A stretch of DNA of 64,000 nt from Dicaeum eximium. Its lineage: Eukaryota; Chordata; Aves; Passeriformes; Dicaeidae. Each line of letters opens with the position of its first letter. Position 1 is the first letter of the stretch. Below the pieces are notes generated by a model. The model had not been told where the DNA came from. It saw only the letters and a list, made by a program, of their open reading frames with translations, and ran no database searches. A program made the translations under genes and the position numbers. The stretch is from positions 167,744 to 231,743 of the forward strand of contig VWZP01005263.1 of the NCBI GenBank assembly GCA_013396995.1. The letters are read 5' to 3'. Shown piece by piece: positions 38,483-51,000 of the stretch.

Positions 38483-40889
38483 TTGATTGCTACTGTTTTT
38501 CACAAAATCAAGCTGGTTTAGGTGTATCTGAGGAATCTCTAATATCTCCAGTGTCACACAGAATTGACTGGTGTTAGTGTATGGCCTATTTTTAATTTAG
38601 TAACTTGAATTTCCTGGCATGCTGCCATTCATGCTCTAGGTTTCAAGCATCTGACTTGGTCAATCCCTTGGATCTCTGCTTCCATCTCAGATTTTAAGAG
38701 ACATTTTGGTGCTGTAGCACAAAGCCCATCATTTTTATCTCCCACAATGGTTTTAGAATCCACTTTAGTTTTGGATTCTGCTCAAGACAGAGCAGAATAT
38801 ATATTGTAGTTCATGCAGCAGTCCTCATGTAATGAATTGCATTGTTTATAAAAATTCCTGTTTTCAAATTGTCTGGTAAGTCGTCAGAAAGCTCATCACT
38901 TACCCAGAGTTATTTCTGAAGCTATTTGTGGAATCACCATGATTGTCTGGGGAGATCTAATTTATAATTTTGAACATGTAATTTATACATTACTCTGCCA
39001 AAGCTTTCTTTAAAATCTGTTTTCAGATATGAATTGGAATGATTGGTGATATTAATTTTGCTTTTTTAACCTGAAACTGCAGTTGAACACATAATCCACA
39101 GTGATTTATTTTTACATAATATTCCATTTTCCTATTTGTGTAATATCTACAGGCAGATAGTCATTTCCTCAAGCTGGTTCATTAATTAGATTTATTGGAT
39201 GGATGTCCTTTGTTATTGTTTTGTAACTTATGTATTGATCTCTATTGTATGAAATTCTCAGTCTCTGCTGTTCACTTACAGTTGGATAGAAAACTTGTAT
39301 GAATGTCTGAATTCAAACACGAGGGTTTGCACATGAAACTGTCCTCAAAGAGCACTTGGACATCTCTACTCACTTGCACAGTCTTGAGGTGTTGTAATTT
39401 CTGTATGACTGCAGCACCCCCACCCCCAGTGTGTTACTTTTAAGGACTGTATTGGTATTTTTCTTTCTTAGTTGCCAAATTCAAATTTAAACCCAAAAGA
39501 TGAGTGTGTAGTGATCCTAGAAGTGGGTAAATTGGTGCAGGGAGATGATTAACAGCCCTTCATAGTCTCTGTGAACTTCAGGTGAGCTGGAAATAGAAAC
39601 CACATCATATTTTGTGCCTATTTGGACTGTTTGTAGAACAAGGATCATAATATTGACTCATATTTCATTCACAAAGAGAACTTCTTGAATAAAGGAAAAG
39701 AATTGTCATTCATTAGAGTAATTTCCAATGAACATGGGGAAGGTGCCCAGAAATGGCTCGTTCCTGGTTCCTTGCTGTGACATCCATGGTTATGTTCAGT
39801 CCTGGTGTTTATTTTCCATTTCAATATGATGTAGCTCCATTCTAAAAGAAAGATAATTCAAAGTATGATTGTGTTCTACAACTACACTGAAGCAAGCAAA
39901 ACTCTCAATAGATAATTAATAAAAAAGAAGAAACTTTCTTGTGTTGAATTGATTTAGTCTCTCCCAGGGCTTTTCACGTTCCAGGTTTTATCCGCAGGGA
40001 GGTGTTGGGTCTCTGTGCAGGCACATTTTGGCTCCATGTTGTGTTCCTATTTCCCACAGTCTGTCCCTACTCAAGGTATTTTATTTGCTGGCTTTGAAAA
40101 AGTAACATTGCAGAACTGTCCCATCAGAGCTAAAACTATGCAGATAAAAATAAAGAGGATGAAGAGGTATCACTCAACTATTGAGCCTGCTAGAAAACAG
40201 AGTTTTTAACAACTGCTGCATTAAGCCTTTGCATCCACTCAAGTGCCCTTCACCAACTACGTGCACGTTGCTAAAATCCTTCACAAACACTTTTTTATGG
40301 TCAGGCTCAGCCGCTCTGACGTGAGCTGAGAAGCACCATATGCTTCAGGTAACCTCTCTAAAGCAGTTGCCAGTGGGACCACTTTTGTAACTGCTCACCA
40401 ATGTGAGCAGAGGTTACACAATCTCACCCACGGTGAATAATAATGTCAAAGAGCCATTAGCAGTGCAGAGTGACAAAGTGTGGAGAGATCCATCAGCTCA
40501 TCCCGTGTTTAATGAAACAGAAATGAACATCGTATTGCCCTTGTTTTCTGTCAGATTTTCCAGGTCTCCATGAGGCTTATTAATCTTAGGGTGTAATGGA
40601 AAATGTGTTGCTGTGTTACACAGGACAGCAGCCTTTGTGCTCGCAGGATTGAAGGCGTTATTAGTCTTTGTCTTATTTACATGCTGGGCTGGGGTGCTTG
40701 CTGCCCGAGCACGGTGCAGAGAGCAGCTCTGAAATGTTTGTGGCTTTCTGAAGTGTGTTCTAATGCATGCAGCCAGATGGCCCCATGGTAAGTCATTTTA
40801 ACCTGAAGTAATGGTCAGAAACACCGTCAACACACATTATAGACCTTGGATATTTGCTGCTACGGAAAATACCAAATAGATGGCATTTT
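38483..40889. other. 2.4-kb spacer between inverted repeat arms
   Basis: AT-rich for its first 1.7 kb, then more complex and CpG-containing from about 40230 to 40860. No transposase or other recognisable protein is encoded: frames are at most about 64 codons (40015-40209 and 40603-40791, both +). If the arms are terminal repeats of a mobile element, this would be a non-autonomous interior. If they are a local inverted duplication, it is ordinary host DNA. The sequence does not decide. Confidence 0.6.
40230..40860. other. Candidate conserved block with exon-like segment
   Basis: Higher complexity than its surroundings, with several CpGs and few homopolymers. Inside it, 40624-40787 is bounded on the left by a pyrimidine-containing ...gtgttacacag and on the right by ATG|GTAAGT, a strong donor consensus. 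One plus-strand frame is open throughout. The implied peptide of about 54 residues is Cys-rich and not recognised. It could be a conserved non-coding element, a non-coding RNA exon or chance. Confidence 0.25.
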
Positions 40890-40987
40890 AGCACAAAAAA
40901 AAAATACTAAGGTCCATTGGATAGAGTTGTCAGGAAGCAAAGTCCCTAAACACATGTTTTGGGAATGTTAAGTCTTCCATAACACTG
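40890..40987 (-). repeat. Right arm of a ~98-bp inverted repeat
   Basis: This is the reverse-complement partner of 38384-38482. It starts with agcac and a run of ten A, passes through actaaggtccattgg and ctaaacacatgttttggg, and ends ccataacactg. Relative to the left arm it lacks a 4-bp GTTG-type insertion and has three clustered substitutions near its outer end plus one further in. Flanking sequence outside the arm shows no similarity to the left flank. Confidence 0.93.
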
Positions 40988-43900
40988 TGTAATTCCTGTG
41001 CCATTTTAGAAATAATTCTCACACTTTTGAAAATGCTGTATGCAAGTTGCCTACAAGAACATTGCTGCCACATTTGCATACTGACAGAATCCTTTTAGGA
41101 CCTAATTACAATTTACTTAAAAAAATATTTTCCTGATGTGGTTCCAGCTTAGATAAATGCTGATGTAATACAATCACAGTTTAAACTACACATAAACATA
41201 TCTGTGTATTTTACTGGAAGTAATTTATGGGGCCAAATCTCAGACCACACAATTGTCATTACAGAATTTCTAAGTTTTGGGGACCTTTTTGCAGCTTTCT
41301 CAGCCTGTACTTACTCTAAGGAGTGTTAATGCAATTCTACAGCACAGTGCAACTCTTTTCTTTGCCAGTGGTAGAAGTAACTGATGGCAAGTGAATATAT
41401 TTTTACAGCAAGTGAATACCTTTAAAGAAAGCTAGTAAATTATTCTAGGGTGGAAGGAACCACCATATTTTCAGTGACTCCAGAGCTTCTCCCACATCAG
41501 AGGTGGGTTCTTAGATAAATACTCCCAGGTTACTACCAGGGCAGGTAATCACTTTCATTCTCCATCACACTGAACATTCAGTTATTCCCTACAAAACAAA
41601 TACCAAATGACATCCTAGCTGCTCCCTCAAATTCACAATTTCTGTCGTGCAGCCTGCCTCTCCCAGAAAAGCCTCTAAACGGCTGTGCCAAAGTAGTGTT
41701 TTAGCAATAGGGCTGCGTTTTTTTCCTGTTTTATCTGGTATGAAGTGAGTACTGATTGAGAGATAAAGGGAGTGGGAATGACCCTCCTGGCTGGTGATGG
41801 TGGCTGTTACCTGGAATGGGTCACTGGGGTTCAGTACCGGCTTCAGCGGGACTTTAATTGCTCACACAAAGTGGAATTGGAGGAGGAGAGCAGTGAGCAG
41901 CCCGCAGCTACGTGCTCCAATCCCCCCGGGCTGGGAAGGGAATTAAACCAGGTTACTCCCACCTCACCAGTGAGAGGCAGATGCCTCTGACAGAATTGTG
42001 ACTCTAACCTTGTTTCCTGATGCTTTTCTATAAAGCAGCCAAACATAGAATGTTTTGTTGTGAATTCTGTAGTGGCTTTTTGTTTTCCCTGAAAAATTAA
42101 ACATTGTAATGGAAATTTATTTAATAATTTTGAAAAAGTTCAGCATTTTTTAAAAGTTGTTTTATGAGAACCAGCATTTTATTTGGTTTTCTTGTGTCAG
42201 CTAGAAGAAGCTCAGTACACTTCAAATCTGGTCAATGAATTTAGGTACAGGTAGTTTGTACCATGTAATTTATATTCTGTGCATCACTAACACATCACAT
42301 ACTTAAAATGTAAATTTATTTATAAATATGCACATGTACGTAGTATATGTTTATGTTATTTTAGATTTATGTAAAATATATTGATGTCTAGTTACAATAA
42401 ATTCTATAAAATTACTGACAGATTTCTGTTGAACTGTGGCCAGATCTAGTAACCTCTGAGGAGTTTCCCTTTTCTTCATCATTGTCTCTTTGCTACTTAA
42501 TGTTAAAAACCTTGGTTTTTTCCCCTTCTTTTTAAAAACATGAACATTACCATAATTTTTTGGAAATAATGTGTGTAAGCTATATTTCAGTGCTCATAAA
42601 AGTTAGATTTCTAGCACCAATAGAAATATTTTTGACCATGTAAAAAAACCCAAACCATTTTCATAAGGTTGCATCTTTTTACTTCTCTATATATACAAAA
42701 ACTATATTAAAAGAGAGATTAAATTTTACTCTGCAGAGTAAAATGCAAACAGAAAATTATTTTTCATTTTTCGGTGCAAGCAATGGATTATCATTTATTT
42801 ATGAGACTTCTTTTAATCTAGAATATATGGAAATCTTTTCTTGAAGCACAATGTAATATTGAATTGGGAATGTTGTCTGACAGTTTTCTTCTTACAGTTG
42901 CATGGAATGATTCCACTGTATGAATTTTTAAAAGAGGCTCAATGTACTCTGCGTTTTAAAAGGGGGGAAGTAACCGGGGTAGTCTTGAAGAATCCTATGA
43001 ATGTGCCTCCTCTGCCCCTTCGTTCTTTAAACAAACTTCTGCACAAAAGCCTGGGCTGTGGCAGCTTTTGCTATCAAGGGAAATGCCCAGATATTTTTCA
43101 CTGTCCCAGTGTATCCTCATTCAGGATGTGGCCTAAACACACTCATTTCTACTGCTTTTTATTCTCCTAAGGGCACCTAATCAGAGCAGAGGGATGGATT
43201 TTAATCAGAGTTTGAATCTAGTGGTAAATGGGTGCAGCGTTTAAAGCATTTATTACTTTTTGTCTGAGAACGTAAGGCACAAATCAAATTAAAAATCCAT
43301 TTTATCCCCCAGAAGTTCTCATCCCTCAGGACGGCCCCATCTGTTTTTGGGGCTGGGTAGAAATCCCCTTGTTGTCAGAGGAAATTCCCCTCAGGGTCCT
43401 GAGGGTGCTGTGCTCAGTCCTGGGTGCGGGTGTGTGACTGGAGGGGTCCCTAAGGAGCCTGGCAATTCCAGCAGATCTGTGCTGTGGAACTGCTGCAAGC
43501 TCCAGTTTGTATCACAGACCAGGGCTCAGCCAGTTGCTTTTGTTGTCCTAAAAAACCCCCAGTGTAAAACAGGCCCTGTGGAACGTGAGCAGGTAAGTCA
43601 AAACAAAGGACGGAACAAAAGATGGGAATAGAACGGCTTTATTAGGAATAAAATGATCTACAACAAGCATGCCTTAGAATTCCGTGGTTTTGGTATTCAT
43701 AAATTATAGTGACAGAAAGATGTAATGCTAACCTATTCATTTAGGTTGGTATGAATTTTACATTGAAATGCTTACAGTTTTTATACATTAAAAGAGTCCT
43801 TAGAGAGAAATGAAGCCAATTAAGGAAAAATAAAGACCTGTGTGTCTTTCTGTATGTATACCTTCATCTAAATGCAGTTGTATAAACAATAGAAAATCAA

Positions 43901-44554
43901 GGTATTTATGCAGCAATTGCTTTTCCTTTTCCCTTTCTCAATAATTACCTGTATGCTAATGATTTTAGTTTGAGGTTTATATGGAGAAAATAGCATCTAT
44001 TTTCTGCAGAGAAATACCATGACAAAATAGTTTTCTCTGAACTTGTTTAATGCTTAATGCCTTGGTGTCCAGATAATAAAGTATTTTGTAATAATTTTAG
44101 GCAGACATTCTGCTTTCATCCTTAGCTTTCTGTTCTATTCTATTGTACTGAAGTCAGGAATAGGCTCTGCCAGTCTTTATTTTTGTTGTTATTTTTATGT
44201 TGTTTGTAACAGAGAAATGAGAAGTTGTATTTGGGACCAGATGCTAAATCGATGAACATATATATAGCACTTCTTACTGCAAGGAAAAGGAATTTGGGGC
44301 TATTCTTTATATATTTATATATATAATGATATATTATTACTTATCTTTACATATTCTTTATATAAGGAATAAAAGCTTTTACGTGCTGAATCTGAACTTT
44401 CCAGGGAAGCTCCTTTTCACATAGGTTCTGTGTGAGCCAATTTCTTCCCTCCAACCACAGCCAGTGCCGTATGCTTCAAGAAGGGAGGCTGCAGTGTAAC
44501 CCACACCCCTGAGCTGATTCTTGCAGTGTAACCCAAGCTGTAGAGCAGGAGATA
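40988..44554. other. AT-rich non-coding DNA, no gene seen
   Basis: Includes a GC-richer stretch at 41760-42000 and another at 43320-43600. In the second, gagcag|gtaagtca at 43587-43600 is a near-perfect donor-like site at the end of a 94-codon plus frame (43347-43631), but the peptide is not recognised and no matching acceptor stands out. A good acceptor-like site (ttttcttcttacag) ends at 42897 within a 109-codon frame (42841-43170), also unrecognised. AT repeats occupy 44301-44366. Confidence 0.55.
44301..44366. repeat. Imperfect AT-rich simple repeat
   Basis: TATA and TTTATA units with interruptions, including attctttatat twice about 50 bp apart. Low-complexity sequence. Confidence 0.75.
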
Positions 44555-45015
44555 AGGCCGGGTCTGAGCCGTGGCTGAGCCGCGCTCGGCAGCGCTCGAT
44601 GGGCGAGCGGCTCTGCAGAAGGAGCCGTGGTGTCTCCCCAGGCTCCCCAGCACTGCTTGGATCCCACTCCATGGGTCAGTGAGGGGACACCATGGCCTGG
44701 CAGTGCCTCGTGTCCCTCCAGGGCTGGCCTGGCAGGCCATGGCCCTCCCGAGCCAGAGGAATGCACAGGACACCGCGGTGGTGTCGTGGTGTGGCTGCAG
44801 AACGCGGAGCTGCCTCTCCTTGCCCTCCTGGGCACTGCTGGCCTGGCTCAGGCACCGCTGCTCACTGGGCTTGTAGCACACCTGGGATGGACCAGGTGGC
44901 TTTGCAGAGCCTGCCCCTGAGTTCTGCCAGGCTGGGGTCTGATTTCTGTTGCAGAAACCACCAAAACTGAACCAAGCTGGTTTTTGGCAGCTCTGCCGTG
45001 ACCTCGCCGTGACTG
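44555..45015. promoter_or_regulatory. CpG-dense island
   Basis: By hand count about 21 CpG dinucleotides fall in roughly 460 bases, and ten of them lie in the first ~75 bases (44558-44627). CpG is otherwise scarce in the window. GC content is visibly far above the AT-rich flanks. Long frames are open in several registers on both strands (for example 154 codons on the minus strand, 44417-44881). This is expected when stop codons are rare in GC-rich DNA, and no peptide is recognised. It could be a promoter-associated or orphan CpG island, or a recombination-driven GC-rich patch. No TATA box or clear initiator was identified. Confidence 0.5.
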
Positions 45016-48000
45016 TGTTGTTTTACCATGGCAGGAGGTAACAAAATGTGGGGTTTGGATTGCAGGTTCAAAAGAACACATCTGCAGAAATCAGCCTTAT
45101 GTAAGGAGCTGAATGCATTTCAGACAGAGTCCGACAGAAAAAGTCACATTATGTTAAACACAGATAATTCTGGAAGTCCTTCTCCTGTTCAAATAATGCG
45201 TTTTATAAAAGCACATTGTGAAACATTTGGCATTCTGGTCATAGAAAGAAAGAGCTATTTGTAAAAAGTTACATATGGTCATCTGAACTAATTGCTAAAA
45301 TGACTCTACATTAATTAGATAATTAAAGATTGCGAACATGTGGCTATTGTATTCCTTGGGCATTATGCCAACAGTTTCTGTGACTGGAAAAAGGTCTGTT
45401 AATGAGCTGGATCCTTTTTCATAAAAATAAATAAGCAACAAGGGTCTTACATTTAGATTAAAAAAACTTAGTATTTTTTAAATTGAGTTTTAAAACACAT
45501 TTATGATTTCCCTTGTGTTTATGTTTTAACACTTCTGAATGGTGGCAACTTTGATTTTTTTAGCATCCATCTCACAAATTAATAGTATTGATTTTTGTTT
45601 TAGATTTATTGTTGGCATTTTGGAAAGTGTTCTGTAATTGTTGATACTTTGTAACATGAGACCTCCCGCTCCCTGGTTTATTTTGAAGAGGATGAGTGTT
45701 GGCACTCAGTTTGAAGAACTCTGTAATAGCAGTAAATTGTCTGTGTGCTTTACCTTTACTTATCAAGGTTATTTGTCAGAAAAATGATGTTTAGGAAGTG
45801 GGAGTTCTTTCAGTGGGTGACACACAAGCTGCACAAATTCCTGTGCCAACCAGTCACTTATTTTTTTCTTTTCTTTTTTTTTAAAATTTTGTTTCTGTGT
45901 GTGTGTTTTTGACGTTTTCATTATTACTCTCCTTGTTCTTAATTTGAAAGTAAAATCTGTGGTCTCAAAATGACCTCAAAGTGAGTGACCCCTAAATCCA
46001 ATCAGTCCAGACTCCTTTGAAAATTGACAAATATGTCAAATTTACTTTTGACTATCAAAACATTTTAAAAGTATTTCATTTGCTAGGGGCAGTGATAATT
46101 CTGAAGTTAGTATTAATTGTTCCAGTGTGATTTGGTCTTACAGGTTTGTTTATATCCACACTGAGTTTATAGCAGTATAATCTTCTTCTCATTTTATTGT
46201 GAATTATCAATTTTGTAAGAGTAAAAAATTCTGGATGAGCAATTTATTGATTGGTTTAGTCTGAGATAAAGGTTCGCAAATGGTCAATACGTAGTCAAAA
46301 GGGTGTCAGAGGCATTAAAAAATAGATTTTTATTTGTATGTTTTGTGACTTGTATAAGCTTGCTTTGTTTTTGCTTTCATATTATTTTCTTTAAATCAGT
46401 TGTGACAATTATTTTAATGACAGGAATGCAAAATCACTGAGGTAGAAGAAATATAGGAATACTTTTTATCCAGGTAAATAATTGTAGTTATACTTTCTGT
46501 GCACTGGTTTTAAACACCAAATTGTAACATGCTTCCAAATTTTCACTTTGTTCAGATAAAAATTGTAATTAGAAGGCACGGTTGCCTTATTTTCCTTGGA
46601 TAGAATTTTTTTTTTTTTTTGGTAGCAATGTGCATTGTATACCCAAACCAATATCAGGGGTATTCTCACATTTGTGTCAAAACTGCAGCACTTCTTCCAC
46701 TCCAGCCAGGGTATTATCTGTATCTTATGTTTTATCATCACAGTCATGACAAAATAACGAATGAAGATAAACTTGTCCAGACAAAAGAATAAGAGACACT
46801 CTAAATTAGCTGAAAATGCAAATTGCAACTCAAGAGGTCAAGGGAAGAAAAAGTATTTCTGTAGATGGAATTCCGTCCGAATTTGGTTGGATGCTGCTGT
46901 CTGAGTACTGTGTGTTTGGAATGAGGAATTGAGTTGAATTATTTGTCTAAGTAGTGGGTGTAGCATTAGAGTGTACATGTGCAGTGTACTTTACCCTTTC
47001 CTATGAAAACTGTTGAGCTGTTTCAAGAAAGGAAAATATGCAAAGTGAGTTTATGGGTGAGTTTATGAATGACAGGTGTAAACTACTTGGCAAAAAAATT
47101 ACCAGATTTACTGAGATACGTAATTTTATTGAAGTAAAAAAGCCCATGGAGTTGGAAAATGGCAGCAATACCTAGTTCTGTGAAAGAGCCCAAAATGTTT
47201 CTTTGCAGGTGGCCTGAACCAAATGTGGCATTTCAAGTAAGCCAGCAAGGACTGGTTGTGCTTTTGAGTAAAGCTGTTAGCAGAGACTCACTCATCACCA
47301 TTTTGAATAACAGTCTGTTGATGATTTTCAGAGTGGGAGGAATAAGGAAGAAAAGTGAGGATTCCCTGTGATAATGAAGTTGGTAGCAGCCTAGAAGGCA
47401 GAGGGAAATGGGTGCATATTCCTGGTTTTTGGCTAAGTTGTCTCTTGAGTTTCAGCCCTGCAAAGCCTGAGATTTCCCTTGCCCTGGTGAAGCTCCATCT
47501 CTGGGCAGCGTGTCCAGCACAGAGGCTGCCTGTGCACAGCAGCACACCGGTGTGATGTCCATTTTTTAAGTCTAAATATTTCTGATTTATTATCTTTGCC
47601 ACTGCTTGAATGCAGTTCAGCAGCTGACCCAGCAAGGGGAGCTGTAGATTAGTGTGGACAGTTCTGTGGCTTCGTGCACTAGAAATTCTCAAATAAGAGC
47701 ATTTTCTGGAGGGTCTGTCTATTTGACTAAATTTCTGAATTTTCACAGTAATTTCAGGGGAGGGTTCCATAAAATATTTGACTGCAGGTTGTGTGAGAGA
47801 GCTGCTTATTCTCTCTCAGCCAACCCCACCTCCTCCCCCCCATATTAAAATGTTTATAAAGCTGTGCTGGTTCTGTCTAATAATAAAACAGCATCAATAT
47901 CTCTGTGTGTGATATCAGTTCATCTGGTCCTGGATAATCTGGTACAGGAGTCAATGAACTTAATGCAGTATTGGTAATCCAAAAGGGTTTGAGTTAAGTG

Positions 48001-51000
48001 TTTTTGACATGCAGAATCAAGAGTCAAGGGCAAAGCAGACTTTAAATATTCCTTCAGCACAGTCTGGTAGGGATGTAATTGAATACCTCAGGTAAAGCAT
48101 CTTATCAGAACTAAAGCTGGTTAGTGTCTCATTGCCAAACAGGGAGGTGCTGTGTGTCTTCTGCACACAAGTGCTCTTTTGACATTGGTGGAAGTCCTTT
48201 GAGGTCTCAGTTCACCCTGGAAATTCTGTCAGGGATGCATTTGCACGTTATGGAATGAATTCTGCTTCACCCAAGTTGCTCCATGGCGTAGCATTTTAGT
48301 GGTTAATGCCAAAGCAGCTGAAAGATGATAAGTACAAACAGGAATCAGGAAAGGAATAAATATTGCACGTTTGTGTTGTTAATGTGATATAAATTTTCAT
48401 AGTAAAATACAGAAATGTTTCCACTCAGGCTAGATTTATAGCTCATATGTTCCTTTAAGAGGCATATGGAGAGAATTTAGTGAAAAGACATGTATCAGGA
48501 GACTAAACTGCCAGAAATTTTCCATCCCAATCTATCTCTGGGGTTGTGAGGGATTGTGCAGAGGAAGAAGCCTGAGCATAAACAATGTGTTCAAATGTCT
48601 GTGAATGGACGAAGTTTTATGACTCTGATTTTGCCATATCTCAAAGCTGCATTATAAGTATTTTGATATTTGATATTTTTATTGAACAGCAGCTCCTGCA
48701 GCCATGCAGTTCAGGCTGATTCTCATTGCAAGTATTGTGAATGGGAGGAGTATCTTGATAAGGTAGAGGGCTCAGGCACATTCTCAAGTAGAAAGCATAT
48801 TAAAAAATAAAGGCATTGTCATTTGGTCCTTCAATTTGCATTTTTTCCTTTGTTGATGGTGATCCTTAAGACTCCAGTGTGCATTTTGTCAAAGCAGAAC
48901 TTGCTAGGGCATCACATTTTTTTTTTTAATCTACAACATACTTCATTATTTTGGGGAGATGCAAAATAATTATAAATTTGAATCCAAATTATGCAATTAA
49001 TTTGTAATGAACAGAGCTCACTTGGATTTGTTTTAACTCCTCATTTAAATATGAAATGTAAGAATTGTTACAGAGCGGGGGGGAGAGGATTTTGATATTT
49101 CATTGACCTAAATCTATGTGAATTGTCAAGGATACTGTTAAAACTTAAAATGTCATGCTAGACCAGGAACCAATTTGTTTTCATAGGAGGGTACCTGTAC
49201 TCCTCAACATGTGAGTTGTGTTTAATGGTGGAGCTTCTGGACTGCTGTTGGGTCTGTGTCAATGGAGACACTGGTTTGTGAGACAAATTCATCCACAAAA
49301 ATGTGGGGAAGTAAAGTGTTTGTTGTTTATCTCTTTCAATACTTTCTTGCTTTTTATTTGTGTATGCTAAATTTTTAAAAGATACGTTTTTCATACCTGA
49401 AAACAAGAAAAGTTACTTGTAGCAAGAGCTGTATTTCACAGTAGTGTAGTAGTATATGGCACTATGGTAGTATCTGCTAAAATAAAAATAATATCCTTAA
49501 CATCTAGTATTCACAGAAAACATGGTAGATGTGTTTTAGAAATAAATATGTTCAAGTTGCCAGATTGATTCCTGAGGATGTAATAATTCTGTAGAAGCAT
49601 TTATTGCAGAGCTCACCCAGACTGCATCACTTACAGGAGTCTAGCAAGATGGAAAAAATACAACTCTCAAATTAACAAATCTCAAGCCAGTAATATTCAC
49701 CTTTTTTATTTTCTTTTCCATTCGTAATTGATTCTAAACTCTTGTGAATCTTTCAAAATAACTGTCTTATTGATTGGAAACAAGCTATAAAATGTCATTA
49801 TAAGAGTAATTCACTTTTTCTCTCTGATTACTGTAAACAGACGCTGATCAGGCAAAATACTGCTTTTTCTTTTCATATATTGTGTGATTTGTGTCATTAT
49901 GCATGGAAAACAGCATAAGGAAAATGTCATAGAGAAGGGCATTTATCATGGGTGATACCTTATGTTTATACAGTGCAGGATTAAGGATTTTATACCTATG
50001 CAAAAGGCAGGGCACTTTTTGGTCTGTGCTGTGCTACAGAACTTCTGCCAAAGCCTTTCTTATATAAAAGTGTAAAATGTTCTGAAACATGGGAGCTCAC
50101 TGCCACTCAAATAATTAAATTTCTGTCTTATATGTGCATTTACATACATCATCTTATATAAGATAAAATTCCTGTCCAGAAGTGGCTGTTTCCAAAGGAT
50201 TTGAATCAATTTTTAGAGGTGGGAGGTGCACACCCGCTGCTAATAAAAATACACCTGAAGAAGTGTTAAAGCAGCCTCCATTTTTCACTCCTTTGGTAAT
50301 TAAGGATCCATCCATTTTCAGCACTTCCCTTATGCACTTGGAGAGGAGTCTTTGATACGGCTGTGAGTGATGGATGCTCACAATGAGGAAACCTAAAGAA
50401 GTTTGTGCTCTATATCACTGCAGGAATGAAACCAGTAAATTCAGAAGACAGAGTAAGAAAGCTTGTGTTTGTTGGCAAACTGTTACCCTGACTAAATCAT
50501 TGCTGTGATTCGTGTGTAGGTGTATTTGAAAATTCCCAGAGGTAATATCGAAGAATTATTAAAAGGGTCGTTTTTCAATAAATTACCCAGTGTTGTTGTG
50601 CACATTCTTGGCAAACTGTGGAGATGCCTGAATTACTTTGGCTATATCTGTGTTTGGAAAGGACTCAGGAAAACGTGGTATGCTGCCTGCAGTAAGCCAA
50701 ATGAGAAATGGTTTTCTGAGAGGTAGCAACAGTTGTTGTCTTTGCTGTGAATTTCTGTTAATTTTTTTTTTTTTGTCATGAGATTTGCCAATTCAAACTT
50801 TTTAGCAGGTACATTAATTCTAAGTTTCTAGCACTAAGGACTCTTCAATGGCAAGGAGATTTGGAGCAGTAAAGTTGCTGGCTTATACACTTCCTTTCTG
50901 TAAACTGTGTGGGTATGAAGAAGAGTGTCCAATCTCTTCAGTTATTTGCAAACCTGTTGATTTTATTCTCCCCACTTAAATTTCAATAGTAACTGGTGGG

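Noticed and set aside
38384..40987. Firm assignment of the inverted repeat as a hAT transposon
   Set aside because: The CAGTG ends fit, but the eight bases flanking each end do not match and no transposase remnant is seen. The class is left open.
42841..43170. Possible exon after a good polypyrimidine tract and acceptor at 42897
   Set aside because: The downstream peptide is not recognised, and the only donor-like site (near 42969, gaa|gtaacc) is weak.
44417..44881. 154-codon minus-strand frame in the CpG island
   Set aside because: At least five frames on both strands are open here because stop codons are rare in GC-rich DNA. The peptide is not recognised.
47288..47770. 160-codon minus-strand frame
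   Set aside because: It overlaps plus-strand frames of similar quality, has no known motif and lacks supporting splice or promoter context.
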